From Sthenelais limicola (taxonomy: Eukaryota; Annelida; Polychaeta; Phyllodocida; Sigalionidae): a stretch of 64,000 nt of DNA. Positions 1 through 13,900 of the stretch are shown piece by piece (the first letter of the stretch is position 1; each line of letters begins with the position of its first letter). The stretch spans positions 127,086,755-127,150,754 of the forward strand of contig OW804094.1 of the NCBI GenBank assembly GCA_942159475.1, written 5' to 3'. The notes under the pieces were generated by a model, which saw only the letters and a list, made by a program, of their open reading frames with translations, did no database searches and was not told where the DNA came from. A program made the translations under genes and the position numbers.

Positions 1-1181
1 TGCCATGTTACCTGTCCCTGGGGTCGGCCCCTGCCCGGCCCTTCCTCACAACCACCCCCAAAGAAATCCCACTTAAAAGGCCCCAGCCACTTAGAACTGG
101 GGACTCAGCCGGCTATTATTTCATAGGGATTTACTCTTGTTTGATGCAATCGCAGGCAAGGTTCGCTTTGTAGCAGAGAAGAAGAATTACACCGATATGT
201 GATACGACCATAACCGTGACTTACGCGCTCTGGTCCAATATTTTATCACTGCCTTTGGGAATATTTAAAACAGTTATATCTTTCTTTATGAATGCGCCCT
301 GTTTGGACAAAGTATATGGCCTTGCATTATCGTATTCGAACCGGACGATTTTACAATAAAAAGGGTGCATGTTTTATATTATTTGTAGAAGAAATTCTAG
401 CATGTAACGGTTTTTATTGCTTTGAGATCATTGTGTAGTCGATCGCTTGAAACGGGAAAAAAATCGTAAAGCGGATCAAGTTAAGGGGTTAGTCGGTTGT
501 GTTTTCCTTAGTGCTTTTTCCAGCCAAACTTTGGTGAAAACATCATTTTTCATTAAAATTTGGGAGAATTATTTACAAACTTGATGCTTTTTAGAAAACT
601 TCACCATGATTGGTATTCGTCTTGCTTCCTCTTCGTCTTGCTGTCTCTTCCTTCTGCATGTCGATCACCTGAAAGGGAAACTGCAATTAAATTGATAAGT
701 TTCACCAAGAAAGCGTGGTTTTAATTTTCGGCCAGTAATTTATGTGGTTGTCTAAAGCCCTAGATTATTATGTAAAACATTATGGAAACAAGGCTAGGGA
801 AATCCCGTCCGGACTTTAGGTTAGATCCAAGCGATGTACATTTAGATATATAAAACTCTACGCCTGAGTATGCCATATACAGACTTCAAAATAACTCAAG
901 ATTACCACAGAAACTGTGTTTAAATTGTAGTTCTTTATAAGAACGGTATAGATAAAGAGAACTTCTTGTCTATTCTATCCCAGCTTTAGCCCAGTTCTAG
1001 TTGTGTAAAGACAACTCTCCACAATTTCCATTTCTGGGTACGTATATAGTATTGTCCACATGTTTCTTAACCGGTCAAAAGAATCTAAATCGGGTGATGG
1101 AAATTCTTGTCAAAGATGTTATCAGTAACGCCTTTTGAGCATAATATATATGAGCGTGAGGATTATATACTCGATGCTTGG
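1..1181. other. unique non-coding DNA
   Basis: AT-rich sequence with no open frame of note and no repeat I can recognise. Stop codons are frequent in all frames. Confidence 0.5.
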
Positions 1182-1253
1182 TATTATGATGCTCTTAAAG
1201 TGTAGTATAGCGATGCTTCTAAAATGTATTATTATGATGCTCCCAAAATATAC
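1182..1253. repeat. 24-bp tandem repeat, three copies
   Basis: Three adjacent 24-bp units at 1182-1205, 1206-1229 and 1230-1253 share the pattern tatnnnGATGCTnnnAAAnTnTAn. A degenerate part of a further unit (ctcgatgcttgg) precedes them around 1170-1181. The units differ from each other at several positions, so the array is not recent. Confidence 0.75.
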
Positions 1254-4200
1254 TTATTCACACTTCAGCTCAAACATGGCCCATGAAACGAATTGCACCA
1301 TTTTGTGAAGGCCTCGCCCATGGATACACTCGTATCGTAAAGTGGTTAGCCCCAGGGAAAGGAATAATGTCCAACAAATTTGGACCACGCACCTAGCATT
1401 TAGAGAGGACAACCCAATCATCCTAAATTCCGCTTGTCATTTCAGTTTTAAGATGAGCTTGTGTTGCCATTTCGCCACCTATGTCAATTTTCGGGATGAT
1501 TAACCCCGACATATGGCATTGGTAAAATTGTGTGCTCTTGGCCGAGGAGCCCAGACAGCAGTTGGGCTCAGCCAGACAACCATATTTACTCAGGAGCGTA
1601 TGCTTAGGGCCGGTGTCGTTGGCCAACATGTACCCCACACTCAATACGTTTTACGTGTACATGAAACATAGATACAGACATAAGTCAACGATGGTCGAGA
1701 CCCTTGTCTGCTTCCAAGTCTTAAATATGTGTCACAGAGGCGGGCGCATAAAGACGGATTATGACAAACTATGTCACATAGTCAATATGTAATAAGAAAC
1801 CATTTAATTTATGTAATGGTGTTTGTTTCCTCCGATTGAGAACCGACCTATCATTGAACAGGCAGCAAGAAAAAAAGTGCACTCATAGGAAATGTTTACA
1901 TACATGTAGACCTATGCATGGACGACCAACAACCCTCGAATTAAAAACGATTTATGGATGTTTGCAAAAACCCAAGTCTCTAGTTTTGATGCATGGGAAA
2001 AAAGGTTGTATCACTTTAGACGTTCGTTGCAAATATGATCCGCCCAGTGATTGCCAGCGGCGATCAACTGAAACGCCTGTTTGGCAAATGTCCGATATCT
2101 CGGTAGGGTGCTTGGAAATGCTCTGATATTTCCCGAACGTTTGGCCCCCTCTGCTATCGAGTTTTATTGACATGTTTAGGTGCTTTATTATCCTAGATAT
2201 TCCCGTCACATGCTACAATCGACTGCATGACTCTCCAACCGGTCTCCCCTTGTTCGGACCCTATCAACATGCCACAACTGGGTATTGCAAGTGAGCCATA
2301 CCAAAATGATTATAGGTCTTTCTTGGGACGTTGCATCCGTTCCCGGAGGCGATGTATCGTTAGCAAGCCGATGTTTTTAGTCTGTTGAACCCGAGCAGTT
2401 CCCAATACTTTATTAATGGCTGGAGGCCCGAGTTGTCCTATGCATTTAACGCGATGGCCACAGCCCTGAACGTTTACGGCCACTCGGATGTCAGGCAAAA
2501 AGTTAATACATATTTCAATGGGAGAAAAGAGGATATTTGGTGGATGTTTCTTTCGAGAATTTATGCTGTGACCAGGAAGGATGACTTTAAGCGGTTTTTC
2601 ACTTGCTTTATCTCCGTTTCATGAGGTTTGATGCTTGTGGAGACATCCCCAAGGCATGGGACAATATCTTTCCCTGTAGCAGAAACAGGCTTATCATTTC
2701 TTTAGATCCCTTTTATTGTTGTGGATGTGATTTACTATACACCTTCAATGATGTTATGGGATTAAATCCTTTCTGGGACACGATCTGTTAAATGTAACAG
2801 TTTTTGCTTCCTTTCACATGTATTCTAATGAATGAGTAAATGTTCTTAAATCATTGGAAGGCTGAAATGGTAATACCAATTTCCGCGCTTTGCTGTATAA
2901 TGGGAAACTGCACCAGAAACAACTCAACATAATTCATTTCTACTGAAGTAATCAGGATGATCAAACCACCGATCCAATTATAGAAACAAACATTCAGCAA
3001 GTTCAGCAATTCAGGAAGCATATTCTGCGATTTAAAATACAATCTTTCATATACTCGGTCGTTTCTAGAAACTTGAATATAAACCTATTATAACTTTCGC
3101 TTATCCATTTACAGAGATCTTTCCTAACCGACAGGACGCACTGGTCGTCTCTTAAAGTGACTCCTGAAATACTGCGCTTCCACTTTTATGATTAAGTTCC
3201 CTCCTTCCATTCAGGACTTCGCTTGAATAATTTTTATAGAGACGACTGGGCTTACGGCGGAGGTTGCTTACTATATATACTGCGGGGCCAACAAGAGCGG
3301 ACACGTAAGTAGTCCATGGAAATGGGCATTTTCCCGTGGCAGAATGGAACTCAATATTCATTTATTCGCGGAGGGACTCGATAAATATCTTATTTCACAG
3401 AGCCTTTGCTCATTTAAATGGTCGCCGATGCTGGCTACATTTCCATGCGTCTATCTATGCGTTATAGAACGTCGCATCCTTGGCCCTTTTCCCAAATGCA
3501 TTGTGCATTGCGGTGCGACCCCTTGTCACCTTCCTCCCGGGAGGGGAGAATGACATTAGAACGACCTAGAATGAGATGGGAAGGGAACTGATGATCATAA
3601 GATTGTCAGTTATTTACTATCAGTAAGGGGAAAGAGGAGGAGGGGGTTAGAGTGGGGGACAGCAGGAGGAGGAGAGGGTGGCGGAGGATGGTGATGGGAC
3701 TGACCACCGGACAGTCTTATCAGTTGAGAGTCCCCCGAGACCTCGATGCTTCCACTACACAGATAGCATCCTGCAATGGGGATTAGAACAAAGGTATTTG
3801 TGTCAAGTCTAGTCCCCGACAAGTGCTTTTTGCTCCGATAATTCCGGAATGGCCACCTCTATCACCGTACGTATTTATAATGCTTAAACCCGACAGGAAA
3901 GTGTTTCTAAACAGGGGAAGTACATATTTAAGCACCTCCCATAATTATACTGTTATAACTGTGGGGAGAATGGCATAGAACGGTCCCCATAATGTTATTC
4001 TAACAGCATTTCTATATATATATATATTAGATAACAAGCACAAATATAATCTCATCTAATTGCTAAAGATATGTCTTTTGTTTAAAAAAGTATTCCATGC
4101 ATGACTGCAATATTTCATAATGGAATGTTTCTAAACAATATATATAATGTTGAATTGTATATCTAAATAACAGGACAAGACCTTAAATTATTACTACTAC

Positions 4201-7200
4201 ACCTACTTAACCGCAGGACTGGGAGAATTAATGGATTTCATTATTATTGACCATGCATACAGAACATGTTATCTACAGATCATTACATGTGCATGTCCAG
4301 TGCCGTAATCACCCCCAGCATCTGGCCACCAATTACAGCGATATGTCCTAATTTGTGGTGGCCAAATCAAACCCTAATTTGAAAACTAGATTTCCAGTAC
4401 CCTAGCCTAATCAAGAGTGGAATATGCAAGTGGCACTGCTGTTGGTAGCACTATAAGGTTACCTCATACATGCGAGGGGTCCAGTGTGCCACAACATTGA
4501 TGAGAACGGAAGCCACCTCTTACCTTATCACACGAGAGGGATCTATGGTTTCCTCCTGTACATTTGTACCCATCAGGTGTGGGTTACTCCTGGGTGTCAT
4601 TAGCTCGACCCACAGGCCTCCAGAGAGCTGGGATCAGGACGGAGCACTTACAGTGACCACTGCCTCCTGTCTCCTGCGGTTCCCATAACAAAGGCTTTAT
4701 TCCTCTATATTCCTCTGTCGAAATAAAACATTCATCGTTAATTTTTACGCAGCTAAAGATTCATGCATTTCCCTCGTCTCATGGCAAAGAATCTGGGGGA
4801 GAAAAACACATGCTTAGCTCTCGATGCTTAGTAATGCATAAACCAATTCATACCGGAGTACCATCTATTCATGCAGTAACCTGTAGGGGTGCCCCATATA
4901 TTTTTGTTAGCAGGTTTCCTGCAGTCGGCAGCTGACTAAATTTTGGATGTGGCCAAAGGGTAACCGAGGTAGGCCCCATCGATTGCCAGACAGCCAAATA
5001 GCCCTACGAATATCTGGTACCATCTGGGTAGCGCAAGCCGCAGGGACAACAATCCATCAATTTCTTACATATCTACGCCCTTTTGGGATTACGCTAGTTT
5101 TCCATTGTTTTAGGGTCTGTCTCTGTGGATGATGGATTCCAACCGCCAAACTGATGTGTTTAGAAAGCTATCTGTTCGCCCGGTTTGGTTCTCTCTCTTC
5201 CATTTACCGAGTTAAATATACGCACCCCCTCCTAGCTCTTTCCCCTCCCTGTCAACCAGCTCCCTTTTCAAGAACACCCCCTAGCTCCCCTCCCACCCAC
5301 CTACCCACTCCAGACATTATGAACTTCAACTCCGTTGCGGAGCAGGAGAAGAGGAATATTATTTTAGACAAGAAAAAAGAATCGAATTATTTTAAGCTGG
5401 GAAAATACACGTTGGATCCACTGCAAACAATTGAATCATTAGGCCTTAGTGTTATTTACGAAAGCACAGATCTTCTCCCCGGGAAACGGACTCTAAAACT
5501 TATTAACTTTTATGCTGAGACGTTTTCGTCATGCCCGAAAAGCATGAAATAAGTACAAACACAACAAAGGGGAGGACATTCCACTGTGCAGAGTGGGAAC
5601 AACAGAGCCAGCTGTTTTGAGGAGCAAGACCATTAACTTGGAGTAAAACGTTGGAGCACGCTTGTCAAGCAGAATCTGATGTGAATCTTAGTCCTCCTTG
5701 TTCCAATTATATGCTCGAAAGGAGTCAGGCTTTAGTTTTGGGGTCCGCTTTAAAAGGTTATTCTCTCCCAAATAAGAAGCCATCAATTTTCATCTCTTGC
5801 GATTTACAAGCACATGTACATATTTATCTTTACTTCATTAAAGGGAGTGTAGGCCTATGTGATCAAGAATCAGACCGTTTACCCATACGATGGTTCACAT
5901 AATTATAACCGATATATATTCATGTTATGCCACTCAGGCGCCAATGCAGAAATAATATTAACGTATAGTAACGTATACATCACCGGTACACAAAATTATT
6001 TCATGTGAATGTGTGTGTGAAGTCGGTAGATCTGGAGATGAACAATAGACAGAGCACGACTGTACTAATAGGGTAATTTAATTTGAGGTGTGAAGACACA
6101 TGCATGATGCCAGCGAATAATATGCCCGACATGTGGGACGCAAAACGTTATATAACATATTAGGTGACCGTAATTATTTCAACACTCATTCAGTAATCAT
6201 TTCTGTTGGTATTCACCTGGTTATGACTTAGGGAGGTGTCCCACTGATGTGATGTCACATGCGATAAACTTGCGACATATAGCCTATCGCAAAAGTGGAG
6301 GAAAATGTGGAGCAGGAAGGCTTTAAATCGCATCCATATCGCATGTGATGATATGGTAATAATCGCATTTCTTTGTAGCATACAACATATATATCCCACG
6401 TGTGTCGCACATAATATCGCATCAGTGGAGCACGGTCATAATTATAACCAGAGATGTGTATATGTTGGGAGTCGGCCTTGCTACTTTATAAGTTCCTGTA
6501 ATAAGGACTATAATACTCCCGGTAGGCATCACTTTCATATCATATTGTAACATCCTATTATATGTAAATAGTGTCATAAACATATAAAAAGTAAAATAAT
6601 TAATTAATTCTGTTATAATCTGGTGATCATATTTCTTCTATGGTGTGAGGCTAACATAAAGCATTAATTATATGGTCTGATGCTGCTACCTCTAATATGC
6701 CACTTGGGTAAATATGTATTTCTGCTCTTATTAATAATGTTGTTGATAAATTATTTGGGAAAACAGATTATTTCTCAATTTTGAACATACATAAGGTGGT
6801 TGTAAGCCCCATATCAGTTGTTAACTCTTCCGATCTTCCCATGAAAACAAAGACTTTTTATCTTTAAAAAAATCTTTATCCAGACATGCATTTGAGATGC
6901 GTTTGTTAATTTATTATAATATTAATATGTACTTGCTATTCCCATAGTATACTCTAACGCATGTTTTGTTAGCGCCATATTAAAGCAGGAGCTCAGAAAT
7001 GCATGCATCGGTTTAACGTTAGCATGACGATTCATTAAATATAATTAGGACTAGTATATGCTTCTCGTGTCACCATCGATCATGATCCTCGGAGGTGTAC
7101 TGTTGTTTTCCTTCATATTTCATCACCAATTATCCGCACGTTCTATTTGATACGTCACTATAGTGTCCTAGCCCGAAGACAGAATGTCGTTTTGCTTGTC

Positions 7201-10181
7201 CCAAGGAAGGTATTATTAAAAAGGACCTTGTATTGTTGAAAAGAAGTGTGATGAGACACGAACTTCTCAATCATAATCGAAGCATAATTACATGGTGATA
7301 CGTCTCTGATGCAGGCTTAACAAGGTAGGCAATGTAAATGTATACTTTCTAAGGTGTTCTGATGGATGATGGCAAGCGAGCATATCTATAGTGTTTTAAA
7401 GTTTTCTCTTTTTTTTATATATATACGCTAAATAGGCCAGCATCGAAACTACTTTCTTATAAGCTAGCATCGAATGCCAAATCAGGCAGGTGGATGTGCA
7501 TGTAATCCGATGGCTTTTGAAACTCTGTTGCATATATATGTGATCGTTTGTAGACGAACTGGTTACCAGGAAAGGGCGATGTATAGGAATGGTATAATTC
7601 ATCATATGTAGCCATACGTACTTTAGGAAAACAGATATGGCGCTGTTTGTGCGCATCTCCTCCATACATATGTAACAGTACGAACGCGAGTGCTCCCTCC
7701 TTCATCACTGCCTTCGACTGTGCCCTGTTTTTTTTTCCTGGAGACCACTCGGCCTATACTTCTGCTTCTTGTTCGTATATATCTGGCTTTTTCAGAACTG
7801 GAAATCAAGGGACAGGTTGATTGAGTTGCTGAGGAGAATGTGGATGTGTTAGGAGGAACAACTGGGGCTGGGCTGGCCACATGCGTATACCCGTCCATCC
7901 ACGACCCAAAGGCCTCCACCCCCTCCCCTTGCCAGCCAGCCTAATGTCGTTAGAAGCTAGTACCATTTCTATATAATAAGGTAATCAAATAGAAACGCAA
8001 TGGTCGCTGGTAGAATGGAGTGTTGGCTCTATGAAATGACCGACTTTATCTTATCCGTCTTGATATCAGCGAATTGCATTGCCTACTCCGTGCCAATCCA
8101 ATCTCCTCTGGCCATCGCTGCGATATTACACGAAATTGTCCTCTATTTCTAACACTTAATAAAGTTTGCTCGCTTGCATGTGCGACCAGTGCAGGGGGCT
8201 GCAAGATAAAGAAGACCGGGTCTGTCTGGGGCTGAAATTCTGAATTCATTGGCGGCCCCTGATAGGCTTCATACAAGCCTTTGACAAGCTATTGGGGCCG
8301 GGCGCGTGAAGTCGGTTACAGCAAATCTCTGCTGAATCTGTCCAATCTCTGTCCCCAAGATAAGCCCAGGAAGATCGGGAAAAGAGGACTAAGTCGGCCA
8401 GTGCGCTTGGATAGGGGTGAGCTCTCGGCCACTTCTCCGTTGTATTAGTGGCATAAAGCCCCTTATTTGAGATGCAGATGAAACGCAGGGCCATGCCAAT
8501 GGCCGGACACCAGGCCTGTGCGGTACCAGCAGAGAGGCCCCGTTGTATTTCTAAGATTGCATTTATCCGGCATCAAAATTGCATGCAGTAGCTGGCCGTT
8601 CCCCCAGTGGTTTATTCTGCATCTTCAGAAGGACCTTGACTAGAGCTATGATTGTTGAATTGCTAGTTCATATTAGGCATGTCTTGGGACATGCCTCAGT
8701 CGAACCACCCTTGTCATCAAGGGCCCGAGAATAGAATAGGAGGGAAACCAAACACACACCCTCCTATCCTTAATTTCAAAGACCATCTCTGGAGGGCGGT
8801 TCACCTGATGAAAGCCGGCTATCACTTCGACATCTTATTCTTGGGACAAACAAGCCTTTCCTACCATGTCAATATACATGTCTTAGCGTCTTCAGGAAGA
8901 AGGCGATTGGAAATGCGACATTTACCTTGCAAATTTGCACTTCTTCACTCTGAAACCTTTACTTATGCAAACAAATGAATATGTATGGTATTGCCAGGGC
9001 GAATATGCATCGCCATTTGCAATGGTGATGTGATGTAGGGCCCGTTCTACCTCATTGACAACAATATAAAGGCGCGATAATAGATACATAGATATGCAAT
9101 TGTTTTAGTGTTGTAAGTGCTCGGCCCCATGCACACGATGCTATCATTTCGTGACCGGGGCGAACCATTATCATTCCCACTAATCAAATACAGAATAGCC
9201 AAACATGGGGATGGAGTCTGGCTCATTAATTTTATTCCTATCTTTCTTTGCCCTCACGGAATGGGTACACTCTCGCTGTAGCCAACGAGTTCTGTACCCT
9301 TTCCCCGATCTCAGCCAACATCTCTTATAGCTAACCTCCATAGATATATCTACATACGTGCATGCCTTGACATGAGTCAAGGGTGACGTTTGCAATTCTT
9401 AGCAATATACATTGCATTCATCCCAATTTACCCTTCCCTTAGGGATACTTGTACGATCCTGTTACTACGGACTACACCCATACAGACCATGGGACGACCA
9501 TTTATATATCCCACCTGGGAAAGATACAGACATAGACAAGAGTACTTAACCGACGCAATGTGTGGTATGGTGGGATGATAGGCCAATAGGAAACGATGTT
9601 AAAGAATGTAATGACCCAGAGTTTGTTCTAGATAGCTTGAGACCATGCTTGGGAATGGTTAGAATGTTCCTAGGCTGAGTACAAAGGTATGTAAATCATT
9701 TATGTTCATGCAAAATATTCATAGAATATCCAATACCAATTTCAAATCTCATTCAATTCGTACTACAAAACGCATTCCCTTGGGTCCTATCAACAAACTA
9801 GATGTATTTAGGAGCGCATGTTGAAGTATAAAATTCGGATAAGGGGAATCATAGGAGGGCTCTTCTATTACAAGATCCGTTTTGCCGTATTAATATGGGA
9901 ATAATACTGAAAAATACCATGTGGCAATAACTGTCCTCAACATTATATTACCAGACTGACAACAAACTGAGGATCAGGGAATTCTATTCTACATAGTTTG
10001 TACAGTCCTACTACAGATCTATATATATGTGGTAATTATACTACATAACTAGCAAGGTCCTAGCCTTTATTTACTTGCAATTAAATTATTACTAATTTAG
10101 GTTGGTGCTTAATGTGTAGAATAGAGTTAGTAGGAGACACAGCTAGCGACATCCCGGGTCCACTGAGCCGATTATATTGAC
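1254..10181. other. unique non-coding DNA with simple-sequence tracts
   Basis: No gene is supported. The stretch holds a purine-rich tract at about 3625-3700, a TA dinucleotide run at 4013-4028, a pyrimidine-rich tract at about 5228-5312 and a 12-bp inverted repeat (tcacatgcgata) at 6255-6266 and 6337-6348. It also has a perfect hairpin at 8675-8696. Open frames such as 5154-5552 match nothing I recognise, and the first third of that one is made by the pyrimidine tract. Confidence 0.5.
8675..8696. repeat. perfect 9-bp hairpin with TTGG loop
   Basis: aggcatgtc at 8675-8683 pairs with gacatgcct at 8688-8696 around a four-base loop. The stem is short, and such hairpins occur by chance in a window this size, so no function is implied. 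Confidence 0.5.
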
Positions 10182-10940
10182 GGGGGGCAGTCGGGTTAGG
10201 AACAGGGGAAAGTCAGGCCAGTGGAGGAGAAACAGAGGGCAGTCTGGCCATTGGAGAAGAAACTGAGGGCGGTCAGGCCATTGGAGGAGAAACAGAGGGC
10301 AGTCAGACCAGTGGAGGAGAAACAGACGGCAGTCAGGTCAGTGGAGGAGAAACAGGACAGTTAGGCCAGTGGAGTAGAAACAGAGGGCAGTCAGGCCATT
10401 GAAAATGCATAAAACGGAGGGTAGTCAGGCCAGTGGAGATGCATGAAACAGAGGGCAGTCAGGCCAGTGGAGATACATGAACCACAGGGCAGTCAGGCCA
10501 GCAACAGAGGACAGTCAGGTCAGTGGAAGAGAAACAGAGGGCCCAGTTAGGCCAGTGGAGGAGAAACAGAGGGCCCAGTTAGGCCAGTGGAGGAGAAACA
10601 GAGAGCAGTCAGGCCAGTGGAAGAGAAACAGAGGGCAGTCAGGCCAGTGGAGGAGAAACAGGACAGCTAGGCCAGTGGAGGAGAAATAGAGGGCATTCAG
10701 GCCACTGGAGATGCATGAAACAGAGAGCAGTCAGGCCATTGAAAATGCATAAAACGGAGGGTAGTCAGGCCAGTGGAGATGCATGAAACAGAGAGCAGTC
10801 AGGCCAGTGGAAATGCATAAAACGGAGGGTAGTCAGGCCAGTGGAGATGCATGAAACAGAGGGCAGTCAGGCCAGTGGAAATACATGAACCACAGGGCAG
10901 TTAGGCCAGCAACAGAGGACAGTCAGGTCGTGTCAGGTCA
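10182..10940. repeat. minisatellite, about 24 units of 28-35 bp
   Basis: A core of the form gcagtcaggccagtgg recurs about 24 times over roughly 760 bp. One unit class ends in aggagaaacagag; the other ends in agatgcatgaaacagag. Units vary by substitutions and small indels. A block of the second class at 10381-10520 is repeated, with one extra pair of units, at 10721-10928. This indicates duplication of a multi-unit segment as well as single-unit slippage. The 70-residue open frame at 10477-10689 is a by-product of the array and is not a gene. Confidence 0.95.
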
Positions 10941-13900
10941 GAAAATGTTTTATTCAGGCTTCCAAAGGAACGAGAGCCAAAAGGGTTGTTTAGATTAAAT
11001 AGAGAAAGCAATAAACAACTGCAATTAAGGAAATACACATATCAAACCATCATCTAATATTTTCATGCGTTGCCAATGAGATCTTTAAAATCTAGAGAAT
11101 ACACCAGGATTCTATCTGACTGGTTTTCTCTATATATATGATTTATTGTATTTCCTTTCCTATTGCTTTTGAATTTTAATAATCTACGAAGTCTTCCACA
11201 GAATCCTCCTTTTATTTCAATCCTATTCATTCTCTGTTCTTCATTATTTCAGATCCGAGGCAGCTGGGCACTTACCGAAAGTTCGGACTGGATAACTATA
11301 ACCACAGGAACCCCCAAAGTGGAGATTCCCCAAATTTATTACATGCAGGGGAATAATTAGCGCTCCGCAAATTACAGTCGATCTCCAGTGGCAGGGCTAA
11401 TGTGAATCATTACCAGATTATTAAGAATAGAATCGATCGAGCCAACTCCTTTTTGCTCTCTGATGTTATGTCGTTATGATTATTAAATGGCCATGCTCGT
11501 TTTGCTCTTGTCCCAGTAAGGAGGCAGCGTTCTCATTGTTCAACTGTAAACAATTGAGCTAAATAATGTATGGAGTATGATTGCAAGATATATAGCCAAA
11601 TACATACACGTACTAAAACCACTCCAACCTAGCGTCTCTGCTATATTGATTGAATATGTTTGAGACTACGGCTCATATCCTTCATTTATACCATAGGATA
11701 TCAATACATTTCGAATAAGGCCACGGCGCATATTCAATTTTGGGGGAAACATAAAAACGTTGCCCTATGCACACAGGGCCATCTATGTGGGGGCCATACC
11801 TTGGCCAATGGAGACATCGTTTGCTCCGGTTGGAAGCGGTCTGGAGCGACCAATGACTTCCGGAAGAAAGCTTCCTTTATTCAATGATTCCCTCCTGCGT
11901 CTTGGATGATTTCCCAAGATGGGCCATACACCTCGATCGTGTGTCTCTAACTACAATTCACGTCCCTCTAATCTGCTGAACAGGGTTCGAGGCCAAAATT
12001 CCTCCACTTTGATAGCACTACAGGGAGGGGTGTCTGGACCATCTGGGACACCTACATGAGTTGGCGTGGTCTCTAAATCTCATATGCAAGGCGTGGTAAT
12101 GCTACCTCCTGCCCAGACCCTTTCACCTGAACTTGACATGGAGGGGGCACTACCGGAGGGGCATCCCTCAAGGCCAGACTCCCTGGAGGATTAGCGAGCA
12201 TGCGGCTTCTAGAAAGCTCTTTTCCTCTAAACCGCCATCCGGGGGATTAACTCCTGTGTTTGTTGTGTTTTCCCGAATTTGATTCTGACATTTCAACGCA
12301 TACTAATCGCCTGTTCAGATATACCCCTGCAAGGCCTCAGGAAACGGGGCGGGGCGCGGGCTCATATGTGGGCGAAGCTGATAGAAACTTGCCGACTTTC
12401 AATCGAAATGACTCCAAACCCCTTAGGATGCCGATTGTGCACATTTCGCTCGGTAGCTGCCACGTCTGCCTTGTCTTGATTAGTCCCCCTGATGAGTGCC
12501 GCCACTCAAACCATTCTGCCCAGTGTTGCTCTATGCTTTGCTGGTTCACCCCCTCTATAGGCCGGCCCTGATGCGAATGCAAAGCACCCCATTTCTGTAC
12601 TTCAGCCAGGTTGTCTGCTATTGTGGTGGCACATTTATGACACAACGGAGGGGCCGGACCCGTTTGAACCGGGCCACAGTCGGGGTTGCAGCCTTGCTCG
12701 GCATATTTGATGGTGTCAAGGGAAGTGATCCGGAATGGGGCAGCTAGTTGCTAAGACTTCACCTCCTAATGCTGATCTCTATTTATTCTTCTCCATCGCA
12801 CTCTATATAGGTAAAAGGAATTATTAGCTGTTTAAGGTTGGAAGCAAGCTAAATGTGAGAAGTTTCCTCGACTTCCTCAAATGAACATTGACTTTTCCTT
12901 TGCTCAAGGACGCTTCTGATTCAAAGTCCAAGTGAATAGTTTGATCCAGCTACCTACCTGAATGCCTCCAGACATGCCACACCCTTTAGACTCACTTTCC
13001 TCTCCCAGATGATCATACCTTCTGATACAGTAGAGAGTGACACATCAAGCAACAATATTTATTGCCTCAATTTATCACTCACTATAACAGACCAATAATG
13101 TACTTGGGATATCATCGACGTCATACATCTAAAACAGAGACATCAAGTCATCATGCTATATCTACAATTACAAGCAATTAATAAACTTATGGACAATTGA
13201 TTCATTCTTTGGATGTTGAGTGTCCTCGTAGTCTTATTAGGGTGGATAGATGGCTCCCTATCTGCTTCCCTTAATGTATCATTTACCCGTCTTTATCATC
13301 TATCATTGGCGGCAATGATATATCAGGAAATCATTGAAGAACGACCATCATTTACCAAGCATTTGATTCATCTGGACAAGAGTCAATTAAACATGAGCAA
13401 TCCCCTCAATTTATAGTTTTTATCAACATCAGAAGACCAAACATTGTCTGTAATAGTGGGTAAAAAAGGGAATTTTCTTTTCCTTTCTGTGATTGGTCTG
13501 CATAAAAAAGTTATGCCCCGTTGATCAAAAAAAACCTCTTACGATTCAGTCCGTTCACTTTTGAACCAAAAAGCCTTTTTTGCTACTCCCAATGGATTCT
13601 AGACACATATGTATATATGAAGATATGGTAAACAATACGAAAGAGGAAAGTTTCTTAAATTGCATCTACGCTTTATGCTTCGAATGATGGCAGTGTATAG
13701 GAATGTAAATGATGGGTCTAAGTTTGAATTTAGTTTGAACAGGTATGCCAGACTTATACTTATGCATTTCTTATATATATATATCCCCTCAAAGCCTGGA
13801 ATAGATTGGACATGCACCTAAATAAGTGAAGACAAGTTTAAACAAACTTTTATCTAAGAGTATACAAACACTGATTCCATTCCAAGGAACGGTAAAATAG

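Noticed and set aside
5154..5552. 132-codon open frame on the + strand
   Set aside because: The first third is translated pyrimidine-rich repeat, and the remainder has no recognisable family or splice context.
12484..12508. ctgatgagtgccgccactcaaac, resembling a hammerhead ribozyme core
   Set aside because: The stem and loop fit, but the conserved GAA after the second stem is missing and no matching outer helices are present.
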